Below, piece after piece: positions 38,954 through 48,778 of a stretch of DNA of 64,000 nt. The notes below the pieces were generated by a model. That model had not been told where the DNA came from. It saw nothing but the letters and a program-made list of their open reading frames with translations, and did not search any database. The position numbers were made by a program, and so were the translations under genes. Each line of letters begins with the position of its first letter. Position 1 is the first letter of the stretch. Location of the stretch: positions 992,001-1,056,000 of the forward strand of contig NZ_JAPEUL010000007.1 of the NCBI RefSeq assembly GCF_026113935.1, written 5' to 3'. Source of the DNA: Marinomonas rhodophyticola (GTDB taxonomy: Bacteria; Pseudomonadota; Gammaproteobacteria; Pseudomonadales; Marinomonadaceae).

Positions 38954-39586
38954 ATGAATTTGATGAACCCAACTACCGGTCCTGTTGCTATTACAAGTAA
39001 TGGCCTTGTTCCAATGGTTATTGAACAGACTGCTCGTGGAGAAAGGTCATTTGATATTTACTCGCGCTTACTTAAGGAGCGAGTGATATTTTTAGTTGGT
39101 CAAGTTGAAGATCACATGGCTAACTTGGTTGTCGCTCAGTTGTTGTTTTTAGAATCAGAAAACCCAGATAAAGACATTCATTTGTATATTAATTCGCCTG
39201 GCGGCTCTGTAACAGCTGGTATGTCCATTTATGATACTATGCAGTTTATCAAGCCAGACGTAAGTACTATGTGTATTGGTCAGGCTGCCAGCATGGGGGC
39301 GTTGTTGTTAACAGCGGGCGCAGCAGGAAAACGTTATTGCTTACCAAATTCACGAGTGATGATCCATCAGCCATTGGGTGGTTATCAAGGTCAGGCCTCT
39401 GATATTGAAATCCATACTCGCGAGATTCTAAGCATCAAGCATAAACTAAATGAAATCATTTCCTTTCATACAGGCAAGCCGATTGAGCAAGTTGCCATGG
39501 ATACGGACCGTGACAATTTCATGAATCCGCAAATGGCAAAAGAGTACGGCTTGATTGATGAAATTTTGCAGAAACGAAAAGTTTAA
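38954..39586 (+). CDS. clpP: ATP-dependent Clp protease proteolytic subunit
   Basis: ClpP forms the tetradecameric proteolytic chamber used by ClpX and ClpA. The 210-aa protein has catalytic Ser113 in [11 protein letters not shown], His138 in VMIHQPLGG and Asp near 187 in DTDRDNFM, the normal spacing. I chose ATG 38954 ([13 protein letters not shown]) with AAGGA 8 nt upstream. An in-frame start at 38918 lies inside the hairpin. It is followed by clpX after 16 bp. Confidence 0.95.
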   Translation: MNLMNPTTGPVAITSNGLVPMVIEQTARGERSFDIYSRLLKERVIFLVGQVEDHMANLVVAQLLFLESENPDKDIHLYINSPGGSVTAGMSIYDTMQFIKPDVSTMCIGQAASMGALLLTAGAAGKRYCLPNSRVMIHQPLGGYQGQASDIEIHTREILSIKHKLNEIISFHTGKPIEQVAMDTDRDNFMNPQMAKEYGLIDEILQKRKV

Positions 39587-39602
39587 CAAAAGGGTGGAAT
39601 AG

Positions 39603-40884
39603 ATGTCGGATGATAAGTTTAGCCGTGGCGACCACTCTGATCGGTTATTATATTGCTCTTTTTGCGGAAAGAGCCAAGACGAAGTAAAAAAACTCATTGC
39701 AGGACCGTCTGTTTATATCTGCAATGAGTGCGTGGATTTGTGTAACAACATTATTACGCAAGAGTTGTCTCAAATTGCGGATGACAGCAGCGCTGGTGAT
39801 GAGTTGCCAACGCCAGCAAAATTGAGCGCCGCACTTGATGATTATGTTATCGGGCAAGACAAGGCGAAGCGTGTCTTAGCGGTTGCCGTTTATAACCATT
39901 ACAAACGTTTGCGTCACCAAGGTAAAACAGACACCAGTATTGAGGCTCGGTAAGAGTAATATTTTGCTAATTGGCCCAACAGGTAGCGGTAAAACCTTGC
40001 TTGCTCAAACGCTTGCACGCGTTCTGGATGTGCCTTTTACTATTGCGGATGCAACAACCTTGACCGAAGCGGGTTATGTTGGCGAAGACGTAGAAAATAT
40101 TATTCAGAAATTGCTGCAAAATTGTGATTATGATGTTGAAAAAGCACAGCGCGGCATTGTTTATATTGATGAAATAGACAAGATTTCTAGAAAATCAGAT
40201 AACCCTTCCATTACCCGTGATGTATCTGGTGAAGGTGTTCAGCAGGCTTTGCTAAAATTAATCGAAGGAACGGTTGCTTCTGTGCCTCCGCAAGGTGGTC
40301 GTAAACATCCTCAGCAAGAATTTTTGCAAGTAGACACATCCAATATTTTGTTTATTTGTGGTGGTGCGTTTGCGGGCTTAGAGCGCGTGATTAGTGATAG
40401 AACCGAAAAGAGCAGTATCGGCTTTTCTGCCACAGTGAAAAGCAAAGAAGAAGGGCGTTCTTTTTCTGAAGCGGTTCACCGTGTGGAAACTGAAGATTTG
40501 GTTAAATTTGGTTTGATTCCAGAATTCGTAGGTCGTTTGCCAGTGGTTGCGACATTGTCTGAGTTGGATGAAGAAGCATTGATGACCATTTTGAGTCAGC
40601 CTAAAAATGCGCTAGTTAAACAGTACCAGCATCTTTTTGAACTGGAAGGTGTAGAGCTTGAGTTTTCTCCCGAATCCTTGCGTGAAGCCGCCAAGTTGGC
40701 TTTGGAGCGTAAAACGGGTGCTCGTGGTTTGCGTAGTATATTAGAATCTGCACTGTTGGATTGTATGTATGAGCTTCCAACTCGTAATGATGTTGTGAAA
40801 GTGGTTATGGATGCAACTTCCATTCGCGGTGAGTCAGCGCCATTGATGGTGTTGGAAAAAGAAGAGTTGGCTAAAAACGCCTAA
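39603..40884 (+). CDS. clpX: ATP-dependent Clp protease ATPase subunit ClpX (frameshifted)
   Basis: ClpX unfolds substrates and feeds them to ClpP. The N-terminal zinc-binding domain carries CSFCGKS and CNECVDLC. The frame then breaks at 39942-39948: GAGGCTC should be GAGCTC, restoring [21 protein letters not shown]. The AAA+ domain follows with Walker A GPTGSGKT, Walker B VYIDEID, the pore loop GYVG and the C-terminal [12 protein letters not shown] sensor 2. Corrected length is 426 aa, the family norm. An essential-type gene broken by one base in a perfect conserved context is best explained by sequence error. Confidence 0.94.
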
Positions 40885-40910
40885 CTCTTCAAAGCCTGAT
40901 AGCGACATCT

Positions 40911-40952
40911 AAAGCCGAATTTAAGTATTATTGCTTGAATTCGGCTTTTTTT
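40911..40952 (+). terminator. Terminator after clpX
   Basis: AAAGCCGAATTTAAG pairs with CTTGAATTCGGCTTT around an 8-nt loop (one mismatch), followed by TTTT. Confidence 0.85.
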
Positions 40953-41004
40953 ATGATGTTTCCTGTCAAAACACTGTGTAGACTAAATTCAAATGGTGAT
41001 AGTG

Positions 41005-41031
41005 CTTGTAATTTTGGGCTTCGCCCCTATC
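41005..41031 (+). promoter_or_regulatory. Candidate heat-shock (sigma32) promoter of lon
   Basis: CTTGTA at 41005-41010 and CCCCTATC at 41024-41031 are 13 nt apart, close to the sigma32 consensus CTTGAA-N13-CCCCATNT. It lies between the clpX terminator and lon, where a heat-shock promoter is expected. Confidence 0.6.
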
Positions 41032-41098
41032 TCTTTCCTAATCAATGTTGAAATATAAAAGTGCGCGTTTTTCTTATGTGCCCAGATTGGAAAAAAAT

Positions 41099-43492
41099 AT
41101 GACAGATTCTTTACTCCTTCCAATGTTGCCACTGCGTGATGTGGTTGTGTATCCCCATATGGTGCTGCCGCTTTTTGTAGGTCGTGCTAAATCCATCGCG
41201 GCTTTAGAGTCGGCTATGGAAAATGATAAATATGTGTTTTTGGTTGCCCAGCAAGATGCGTCTAAAGATGATCCTGCCATGGCGGATCTTTATTCAATTG
41301 GTACCACTGCAAAAGTAATGCAATTGTTGCGTCTGCCGGATGGCACGGTAAAAGTGCTGGTCGAAGGTAGTAAGCGTGCACGCCTTGAAAAGATGGAAGA
41401 GGCAGATGGTTTTGTTTTGGGTCGTATTGTTGAATTGGATTTGAAAGAGGAAGACAAAACTGAGCATGGCGTGATTCGTCATGCCCTGCTTAAGCAGTTG
41501 GACGAGTATGTGGCTGGTAGTAAGCGTATTCCGGCTGAAGTGGTTGCGTCACTAAAATCCATAGATGATTTGGCAAAATTGATCGACAACATCACCGGCC
41601 ACATGAGCTTAAAGCTTGAAGATAAGCAAAAAGTGTTGGAAATAGATTCTCTGACAGGGCGTGGTGAGTACCTTATTGGTTTGATGGATGGCGAACTTGA
41701 TATTGCTCACTTAGAAAAGAGCATTCGCAGCCGTGTTAAGAAGCAAATGGAAAAAAGCCAGCGTGAGTACTATTTGAATGAGCAAATGAAGGCGATTCAA
41801 AAAGAGTTGGGGGACATGGAAGATGGCAGTAATGAACTGGATTTGCTGCAGGAAAAAATTGCTCAAGTTGGTATGTCTGATGAGGCAAAGGAAAAGGCGG
41901 AAGGGGAGTTGAAGAAACTTCGCATGATGTCACCTATGTCGGCAGAAGCCGCTGTGGTTCGTGGTTACATTGATTGGCTAACGTCCTTGCCTTGGAAAAA
42001 ACGCAGTAAAGTGCGTAATGACTTGGCGTATGCTGAAAAAGTATTGAACCAAGATCATTATGGTCTTCAAGATGTTAAAGAGCGAATTCTCGAATTCCTT
42101 GCTGTGCAGCAGCGTGTGAAGAAAGTAAAAGGCCCTGTTTTGTGTTTGGTTGGGCCTCCAGGTGTGGGTAAAACGTCTCTTGGTCAATCCATCGCGAAAG
42201 CGGTGAATCGTCAATACGTTCGCATGGCGCTGGGTGGGGTGCGTGATGAAGCTGAGATACGCGGTCATCGCCGTACTTACATTGGCTCAATGCCGGGTAA
42301 GTTGTTACAGAAACTGTCTAAAGTAAAAGTGAAGAACCCGCTCTTTCTGTTGGATGAAATCGACAAAATGGGGATGGATCAGCGTGGTGATCCAGCGTCT
42401 GCGCTTTTGGAGGTGCTTGATCCGGAACAAAATCATACTTTCAATGACCATTATCTTGAAGTGGATTTTGATCTGTCAGATGTGATGTTTATTTGTACGT
42501 CAAACAGCATGAATATACCAGGGCCTCTTCTTGACAGGATGGAAGTGATTCGAATTCCTGGTTATACCGAGGATGAGAAGCTGAACATTGCTAAGCGTTA
42601 CTTACTGCCTAAACAAGTTAAATTGGCAGGTTTGAAAGAACGCGAGATTAATGTAACCGATGCGGCTTTGATGGATGTGATTCGTTATTACACCAAAGAA
42701 GCGGGTGTTCGTGGTCTAGAGCGTGAATTGAGTAAAATTTGCCGCCGAGTTGTGAAAAAGCAAGCCTTGAGCAAAGAAAAAGAGTCTGCCGCTGTGGAAG
42801 TGACAAGCGACAATTTAGAAGATTTTTCTGGGGTGCATAAATTTAGTTACGGCAAAGCAGAAGAAAAAAATCAAATTGGTCAAGTAACCGGACTGGCATG
42901 GACCTCTGTAGGTGGTGAATTATTGACCATCGAGGCGGCAGGAGTGCCAGGTAAAGGTCGCCATGTGAAAACTGGATCCCTCGGAGATGTCATGCAGGAG
43001 TCCATTCAAGCGGCGTTAACCGTGGTGAGAAGTCGTGCCGTTGGTCTTGGAATTGACGATGATTTTCATGAGAAAACAGATTTGCATTTGCACGTGCCGG
43101 AAGGGGCGACTCCGAAGGATGGGCCAAGTGCCGGTGTGGCAATGTGTACGGCGATTGTGTCTGTGTTAACTAAGATCCCTGTTAAAGCCTCTGTGGCGAT
43201 GACTGGCGAGATTACGTTGCGCGGGGAAGTGCTACCCATAGGTGGACTCAAAGAGAAGCTTCTAGCGGCTCACAGAGGTGGTATAAAAACCGTTATTATT
43301 CCACAAGAAAATGCTCGTGATTTGAAGGAAATTCCTGATAATATCAAGGCAGACATTGACGTCATACCTGTTAAATGGATTGATGAGGTGCTTGATATCG
43401 CTTTGGAGTACATTCCTTCGCCAAAAAAGGTAGAAACCTTGCCTTCGAGTGAAAAAACTGTTGATGAACAAGAAACTGTAAGTCATCATTAG
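41099..43492 (+). CDS. lon: Lon ATP-dependent protease
   Basis: Lon degrades misfolded and regulatory proteins in the cytoplasm. The 797-aa protein has an N-terminal substrate domain (LPMLPLRDVVVYPHMVLPLFVGR), a coiled middle and an AAA+ module with Walker A GPPGVGKT at residues 352-359. The protease domain has Ser677 in PKDGPSAGVAM and Lys720 in GGLKEKLLA, the Ser-Lys dyad. I chose ATG 41099, where family similarity begins; an in-frame ATG at 41045 precedes it. It has its own candidate sigma32 promoter and a terminator before hupB. Confidence 0.95.
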   Translation: MTDSLLLPMLPLRDVVVYPHMVLPLFVGRAKSIAALESAMENDKYVFLVAQQDASKDDPAMADLYSIGTTAKVMQLLRLPDGTVKVLVEGSKRARLEKMEEADGFVLGRIVELDLKEEDKTEHGVIRHALLKQLDEYVAGSKRIPAEVVASLKSIDDLAKLIDNITGHMSLKLEDKQKVLEIDSLTGRGEYLIGLMDGELDIAHLEKSIRSRVKKQMEKSQREYYLNEQMKAIQKELGDMEDGSNELDLLQEKIAQVGMSDEAKEKAEGELKKLRMMSPMSAEAAVVRGYIDWLTSLPWKKRSKVRNDLAYAEKVLNQDHYGLQDVKERILEFLAVQQRVKKVKGPVLCLVGPPGVGKTSLGQSIAKAVNRQYVRMALGGVRDEAEIRGHRRTYIGSMPGKLLQKLSKVKVKNPLFLLDEIDKMGMDQRGDPASALLEVLDPEQNHTFNDHYLEVDFDLSDVMFICTSNSMNIPGPLLDRMEVIRIPGYTEDEKLNIAKRYLLPKQVKLAGLKEREINVTDAALMDVIRYYTKEAGVRGLERELSKICRRVVKKQALSKEKESAAVEVTSDNLEDFSGVHKFSYGKAEEKNQIGQVTGLAWTSVGGELLTIEAAGVPGKGRHVKTGSLGDVMQESIQAALTVVRSRAVGLGIDDDFHEKTDLHLHVPEGATPKDGPSAGVAMCTAIVSVLTKIPVKASVAMTGEITLRGEVLPIGGLKEKLLAAHRGGIKTVIIPQENARDLKEIPDNIKADIDVIPVKWIDEVLDIALEYIPSPKKVETLPSSEKTVDEQETVSHH

Positions 43493-43519
43493 AAGCATAT
43501 CCTGTGTTGACAGGGAGTA

Positions 43520-43554
43520 GGTCGGGCTTGTATAACTTCTCGCTCGGCCTTTTT
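43520..43554 (+). terminator. Terminator between lon and hupB
   Basis: GGTCGGGC (43520-43527) pairs with GCTCGGCC (43542-43549), two wobble pairs, followed by TTTTT. Confidence 0.65.
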
Positions 43555-43616
43555 GGTAGGTTATATTGCGCCGAAAAAAATACTAAGGAACCACGAAAAT
43601 ACTGAAGGGGTACAAC

Positions 43617-43889
43617 GTGAACAAATCTGAATTGATTGATGCTATTGCAGCGTCTGCTGATTTATCTAAAGCTTCTGCTAGCAATGCTCTTGACGCTACT
43701 CTAAAAGCAATTGAAGCGGCTTTGGCAAAAGGTGACCAGGTTACACTAGTTGGTTTTGGTACTTTTGCAGTGAAAGAACGTGCGGCGCGTACAGGCCGTA
43801 ATCCTCAAACTGGTGAGGAAATCCAAATTAAAGCAGCGAAAGTTCCTGGTTTTAAAGCCGGTAAAGGTCTAAAAGACGCTGTAAACTAA
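43617..43889 (+). CDS. hupB: DNA-binding protein HU-beta
   Basis: Nucleoid protein HU. The 90-aa sequence [19 protein letters not shown]... contains the family signature [25 protein letters not shown] (about residues 42-66, DNA-binding arm) and the C-terminal [14 protein letters not shown]. It starts at GTG 43617 after AAGGGG. It follows lon, as in most gammaproteobacteria, and is trailed by tRNA-Asp, which may be on the same transcript. Confidence 0.95.
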   Translation: MNKSELIDAIAASADLSKASASNALDATLKAIEAALAKGDQVTLVGFGTFAVKERAARTGRNPQTGEEIQIKAAKVPGFKAGKGLKDAVN

Positions 43890-43896
43890 TGTTTTT

Positions 43897-43973
43897 GGAG
43901 CAGTAGTTCAGTTGGTTAGAATACCTGCCTGTCACGCAGGGGGTCGCGGGTTCGAGTCCCGTCTGTTCCGCCA
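43897..43973 (+). tRNA. tRNA-Asp (anticodon GTC)
   Basis: 77 nt with encoded CCA (43971-43973). The acceptor stem GGAGCAG pairs with CTGTTCC. The anticodon stem CCTGC/GCAGG frames loop CTGTCAC with GTC at 43931-43933. The T loop TTCGAGT is normal. It starts 8 bp after the hupB stop. Confidence 0.95.
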
Positions 43974-43981
43974 TTAGACAC

Positions 43982-44016
43982 AAAAGGTGTATTCCAAGCG
44001 GAATGCACCTTTTTTA
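43982..44016 (+). terminator. Terminator after tRNA-Asp
   Basis: AAAAGGTGTATTCC pairs with GGAATGCACCTTTT around a 4-nt loop, followed by TT. Confidence 0.85.
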
Positions 44017-44049
44017 TTTGTCATTTAATTCATTCATTCGGAGGCAGTA

Positions 44050-45873
44050 ATGCTCCAGGATATAAGAGATAAGTCACAAGGCATTGTGGTAAAGATCATT
44101 GTTGGTTTTATCGTTGTGACTTTTGCTCTATTTGGCGTAGACGCCTTGGTTCAAAGTTTTAACTCATCCGATACGGTTGCCGAAGTGGATGGGGTCGATA
44201 TTTCTCGAACACAAATGTTGCAAGGCGCAGAAACTCAGCGTCGTCAGTTGATTTCTATGATGGGCGGTCAAGTTAACCCTGCATTGTTGGAAGATAACCT
44301 ATTACAGCGTCGTGCATTGGAAGAGCTTATTCAGCGTGTCGTACTAACGAATCAGGCTAAAGAGTTAGGCTTGGGAGTGTCTGATGCTCAAGTTAATGCT
44401 TACTTGTTGCAAGCTGAACAATTTCAAACGGATGGACAATTTGATCAAAACAAATATTTGAACTTTATACGATCACTTGGCTTTACGCCTTTAGCTTTTA
44501 AAGAGCGAATTAAGCAGGATGTTTTGATTCAGCAGCCACGTAATGCGATTGCAGGTTCTGAGTTTGTTTTGCCTTATCAGGTTGATAGTGTTGCGAAGCT
44601 GCAATCTCAGCAGCGTTCTTATGATTATGTTTCTTTCTCGTTAGCAAGCGAGTCAGAAAATACGAATGTGTCAGAAGAAGAATTACAAGCTTACTACGAG
44701 GCAAACAAAGACAATTTCAAGACACCAGAACAGGTGAAAGTGAATTATGTGGTTGTTTCAAGCGCCGATTTTTATAGCAAAGTAAACGTCACGGATGCTG
44801 AATTACAAGAAGCATATCAAGCTTCTATTTCAGGTTTGACGCAAGAAGAAAGATCAGCATCGCATATTTTGATAGAAACATCGGATCGCAGTGATGCTGA
44901 CGCGCAAAAACGTGTTGATGAGATTCAAGAGAAGTTGAAATCTGGTGAGGCATTTGCCGATTTAGCGGCAACCTATTCAGATGATATTGGTTCTAAAGAC
45001 GATGGTGGTAATTTAGGTTACGTTGAAAAAGGCACCATAGATCAGGCTTTTGATGATGCGTTATTCTCAATGCAGAAAGACGAAGTGAGAACAGTAAAAA
45101 CACAGTTTGGTTACCATGTTATCAAGTTAGATGATATCACTAAGCCAGATGTGCCTAGCTTTGCTTCACTAGAAGCGGATCTAAAGCAAAAGCTATTAGA
45201 TGAGAAAGCCAGAGACGCTTTGTTGACTGCGCACGAGGATATTACGGATTTGGCGTATGCAAGTGATAAATTAGACGCAATCGCTAAAGAGTACGGCGTC
45301 GATGTCTTGCAAAGTGCCTACTTTGGGCGCGATGGCGGCTCTGATGAGATATCAAGCAACCCTGCGGTGATTGCAGCGGCGTTTGATGTGCCGGTATTGG
45401 AAGACGGTCAAAACAGTAATTTGATTGAATTGAACGAAGACCAAGTGGTTGTGATTCATTTAAATGATCATAAGCCAGAATCTTTCCAATCTTATGAAGA
45501 AACAAAAGAGCAAGTGGCTTCGATTGTTGTGCAAAACAAAGCAGTAGAATCGCTTAGAGCGAAAGCAGAAGCGGCGAAAGACGCGGAAGGTACTGCTTGG
45601 TCTTCTGTGAGCGATGCACAGCGTGGTCAGGACGAAATGACATCATTGGCTTTCTCTATGCCGCACCCAGATGATAAGCCTGTTGTGGCAATCAAGGGGT
45701 TGTCTAATGGGGATTTGGCTTTGATTCGTCTGAATAAGGTCGATGTGGGTAATGACGTTGCACCTGATGATCAAAAGTTAGCTTATGAGCGTTACTTGAG
45801 TCAGACTCAAGCGACTCTTAGCACGCAAGGTCAGCAAGACTTCTTGAAAAATAATGCAAAAATAGAAAGATAA
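44050..45873 (+). CDS. ppiD: Periplasmic folding chaperone PpiD (SurA N-terminal/parvulin)
   Basis: PpiD is anchored in the inner membrane next to the Sec translocon and helps newly exported proteins fold. The 607-aa protein has one N-terminal membrane helix (about residues 12-34, VVKIIVGFIVVTFALFGVDALV) and a SurA-type chaperone region (to about 250). One parvulin PPIase domain is near 268-362 (ASHILIETSD, FADLAATYSDDIGSKDDGGNLGYVEKG, FGYHVIKLDD). Location after hupB is conserved. A terminator follows the stop. Confidence 0.93.
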   Translation: MLQDIRDKSQGIVVKIIVGFIVVTFALFGVDALVQSFNSSDTVAEVDGVDISRTQMLQGAETQRRQLISMMGGQVNPALLEDNLLQRRALEELIQRVVLTNQAKELGLGVSDAQVNAYLLQAEQFQTDGQFDQNKYLNFIRSLGFTPLAFKERIKQDVLIQQPRNAIAGSEFVLPYQVDSVAKLQSQQRSYDYVSFSLASESENTNVSEEELQAYYEANKDNFKTPEQVKVNYVVVSSADFYSKVNVTDAELQEAYQASISGLTQEERSASHILIETSDRSDADAQKRVDEIQEKLKSGEAFADLAATYSDDIGSKDDGGNLGYVEKGTIDQAFDDALFSMQKDEVRTVKTQFGYHVIKLDDITKPDVPSFASLEADLKQKLLDEKARDALLTAHEDITDLAYASDKLDAIAKEYGVDVLQSAYFGRDGGSDEISSNPAVIAAAFDVPVLEDGQNSNLIELNEDQVVVIHLNDHKPESFQSYEETKEQVASIVVQNKAVESLRAKAEAAKDAEGTAWSSVSDAQRGQDEMTSLAFSMPHPDDKPVVAIKGLSNGDLALIRLNKVDVGNDVAPDDQKLAYERYLSQTQATLSTQGQQDFLKNNAKIER

Positions 45874-45891
45874 ATTACTATTACGCGTAAC

Positions 45892-45928
45892 AAAAAAGCC
45901 ACTTCTATCATGAAGTGGCTTTTTTTTG
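45892..45928. terminator. Bidirectional terminator between ppiD and DyP gene
   Basis: AAAAAAGCCACTTC pairs with GAAGTGGCTTTTTT around a 6-nt loop; A- and T-tracts lie on both sides of the stem, between convergent genes. Confidence 0.88.
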
Positions 45929-45980
45929 TTTGACGGTTCTTGTGGATCAATGAGCTGAGGTGATGTTTGTTTTGTTGAAA

Positions 45981-46895
45981 TCAAACTAAAGACATTAGCC
46001 AGTGGTTCGAGGGCACAAAAAAAGCCTGGCCTGTTGTGGCGCGAGTGTATTTCATAAGGTGATCTGTATTACCCTGTTCATCGCCTTTTACCATACTTTC
46101 GAGCATTTGATTAAAAATGACAGGGGTTTTGCTGTAGCTTGCAAACATGAGGCCTTTTTCTGTTAAAGAGGCGAAAGGCATGCTGTGACGCAAGATTTCC
46201 AAAGAGCGACCTTGCTCATCTTTTAATGAGGTTCGCTTGGTATGAGCATGAACAGATTTTTCTGCAGAAGGATACTCTTGGTTGCTGTGTTTGGTTCGAC
46301 CGTAAATATCCTCTTGGGTTTTTAAGTCTTCTTTTTCCCATTTGGCTAGGTCGTGGACAAAGCGCATTAAATTAAAATACGAGCCATTTTTGAAGTCTGG
46401 ATCCTCGTCATCAACGAGTGCCACCGCTTTGCGTTTTTCTCCTTCAGGATTTTCTGTGCCGTCCACAAACCCTGTCAAATCACGGTTATCTAGATATTTA
46501 AAGCAATTGACTTCTTCTACCAGCGTAACGCTTTTGCCAAAGGCGGCAAACAATGTGGTGCCTAACTGGTAGGTCACATCTCGACGAGAAGAGCGAATAT
46601 GTAGCACAAGGTCCACGTCCGTCGGCAAGATTTCTGTTTCTTGGCCTACAATGTGGGGGAAAGGAGACAGCAGTTGTGGGCGCTTAGTGTCTAGCGTGTC
46701 CCATATTTGGCTGCTAAGGCCGATACTGGCATGCAGCGCCGCATCAGGAAATTGTTGTTGCATTCCTTCGATTAGCCGAGGGGCGGCCGCTAACGTGTCT
46801 TTAAACGTTTTGATTTCGGATTTATTGACATTAAGTGTGATAAAGAGAGCGTCACTAGATGCTTCGGCAATAATACCGGATTGAAAAGGTGTCAT
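45981..46895 (-). CDS. yfeX: Dyp-type haem peroxidase, YfeX-like
   Basis: 304-aa dye-decolourising peroxidase of the YfeX (cytoplasmic) type; these haem proteins oxidise varied substrates with H2O2. Motifs are QSGIIAEASSDALFI at the start and DLTGFVDGTENP near residue 145 with the distal catalytic Asp. HAHTKRTSLKDEQGRSLEILRHSMPF near 217-242 contains the candidate proximal His and the distal Arg. FFVPSNHWL is at the end. No Tat signal, so it is not the exported EfeB type. It stands alone, convergent with ppiD. Confidence 0.9.
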   Translation of the reverse strand: MTPFQSGIIAEASSDALFITLNVNKSEIKTFKDTLAAAPRLIEGMQQQFPDAALHASIGLSSQIWDTLDTKRPQLLSPFPHIVGQETEILPTDVDLVLHIRSSRRDVTYQLGTTLFAAFGKSVTLVEEVNCFKYLDNRDLTGFVDGTENPEGEKRKAVALVDDEDPDFKNGSYFNLMRFVHDLAKWEKEDLKTQEDIYGRTKHSNQEYPSAEKSVHAHTKRTSLKDEQGRSLEILRHSMPFASLTEKGLMFASYSKTPVIFNQMLESMVKGDEQGNTDHLMKYTRATTGQAFFVPSNHWLMSLV

Positions 46896-46925
46896 TATGG
46901 TCGTCCTTACTGACGCTAAAGGTCA

Positions 46926-48778
46926 TTAGAAATTGGGGTAGAGTGTTTTCAGTTGACTAGCCTGAGACGGCTTGGCTTGGCCGCTGGTGTACTCTTCTAG
47001 CGCTTCGGCAAGAGGGTGTCCTTGCCATTCATGAGCTGGGTTATTTGAGTACAGCATCAATTCAGCTTCCATTAGTAATTGTGTAACCTGAACAGTTGTG
47101 AGGCGTTTGATATCATCGACGCTGCGAATTTCATTGTCGCCCCAGCGATGACGTGCCCATTCTAACAAACTCGGTCTTAGGGAAGGTAGATCGTTTTGGT
47201 TGCAGCATTCCATTAAGGCTTTAAACGCGCTCTGCTCATCGTAAGTGCTGAGTGGCGCAAAGTCCTGCAACGTAGGAACTTGGTAAGTATTTTCTGGCTC
47301 TGTTTTCTTGCGTTTGAACCACAGCACAGCCCAACTGGCCGTCATAACCGCTGCCAGTAGAAGCAACCCAGCGATGAGGTACTGGCGAACCGTATAACCG
47401 TCATGTGCGGGTGTGATTTTCACCGCCAAAGGCTTGGGTTGGTTTTGGGTATTAGGTTCGGCCACTTGTTGCGGTGGTTGCGAAGGCTCTACAGGTTTTT
47501 TTGCCAGAGAGATGGGAGCCATAGAACGCGTTGGCTCTGGTGATGCTTCGCTTACAACGGGCGGTGTTGGTGTTGAATCGCTGGCTTTGTTTGTGCTGCT
47601 GGGTAGTGGCGCAATCTCGATGCTTTGCGTGGTCGCACTGGCCACGCTGATGGCTTGTTTTTCTGTGTCCCAGTAAGGGATATTAATGTCGGGCAATACC
47701 AGTGTGCCTTCTTGAGTTGGAACAACTTCAATCGTTATGCTCTGGCTGCCTATGACCCCCGCAGCGGTTTTTGAGTATCAAATTTCGGTGGTTGAGGATA
47801 CAGTTTGTAGAGGCGTGTGCTATTAAAGTCTACCGCTGGAATTTGTTCTGGCAATGCGCCTTTCGCTTTTATATCAATGGTCCAAACCAGTGTATCGCCC
47901 ACTCTTGGTGAAGCGTCTGATTTTGTGAGCGAAGTGGATACGGTGACGGCTTCGCTTGGCAACCAAGCATCTGCTGTGTAGCTTGCAGGAATAGGAATAA
48001 CTTGAAGGTTCAAAGGTTCACTTTGCACCTTGATCATTCGGCGTCCAGTGGAGGTGTTGACCATGGCTTGGATGCTTTGTGGTGGTATAGTGACTTGGCC
48101 ACTACGCTGTGGAAACACCATATACTCTCGTGTGATGACTTGGTACTGGGTGCCATTGATCGTCTGATAACTCATCTGGTCATCTATCAGTCTTTCAATG
48201 ATCAAGTCAGGATGAGAGGGTATTGCTCGATTGGCATTCTGCAGCGCGACAGATGTATAAAGCTTCACGCTGAGCGTGATTTCTTGTTGAAGGTATGGCT
48301 CTGTTTCAGATACTTCTGCTTTTAGCATTACTGGCGGATTGCCATTACTGTCCAGTAGCTGAGGAGAGCTTTTGACCGTGAGTCTAACGGGTTGCGATTG
48401 AAGGTCGCCTATTTGTATCGGCGGGATTTCAACGGTACCAACCGATTTTGGCATTAAGCTAACAACCCAAAAGTTCAACGCAGTGCTGGTGCCGAGATTA
48501 AAACTAAACTGGCTGTTTTGGCTTTTGCCTAAGATGTTGAAATCGCGCTCAAGGGGAGTGAGATCTGGACCGTTTCCGGTATTGGAAAAATCAGCGCGCA
48601 GCGTAAGTTGGACCACTTCATTTTCGGTGACGACATTTTTATTAAGCGTCGCGGTAACACTGGCGGCTTGAAGAGAGCTTGAAAGCACAATAAAAAGCAC
48701 AGCCATCATTAGTGAGAAAAACAGGCGCTTCAGCGTGTTTTGCGAAATTAATGAAAGGGAATATTGCTTTGTTACCAT
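46926..48778 (-). CDS. batD: BatD family protein (frameshifted)
   Basis: BatD/oxygen-tolerance protein, a large exported Ig-like membrane-anchored protein of the Bat (Bacteroides aerotolerance-like) operon. It has a signal peptide (hydrophobic segment about residues 19-38, then AASVTATLN), beta-rich repeats, and a C-terminal membrane helix (YLIAGLLLLAAVMTASWAVLWF) followed by a cytoplasmic tail. The frame breaks at a T5 run (47768-47772), which should be T6. The correction reads DTQKTAAGVIGSQSITIEVVPTQEGTLVLP and gives 617 aa. The downstream half carries a Pro/Ser/Thr-rich linker. The start overlaps the BatB-TPR gene by 7 bp. Last gene of its operon. Confidence 0.85.

Noticed and set aside
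31322-39953. Programmed ribosomal frameshifting as the cause of the broken frames in nqrF, tig and clpX
   Set aside because: No slippery heptamers or conserved stimulatory structures are evident at the breaks, none of these genes is known to use frameshifting, and many unrelated genes in the window are affected.
41045-41098. Longer Lon start at 41045
   Set aside because: The 18 extra residues have no family similarity; Lon proteins begin near LPMLPLRD, consistent with ATG 41099.
43507-43536. TTGACA-N18-TATAAC as the hupB promoter
   Set aside because: It overlaps the left arm of the lon terminator, so a transcript from it would be stopped before hupB; I kept the terminator call instead.
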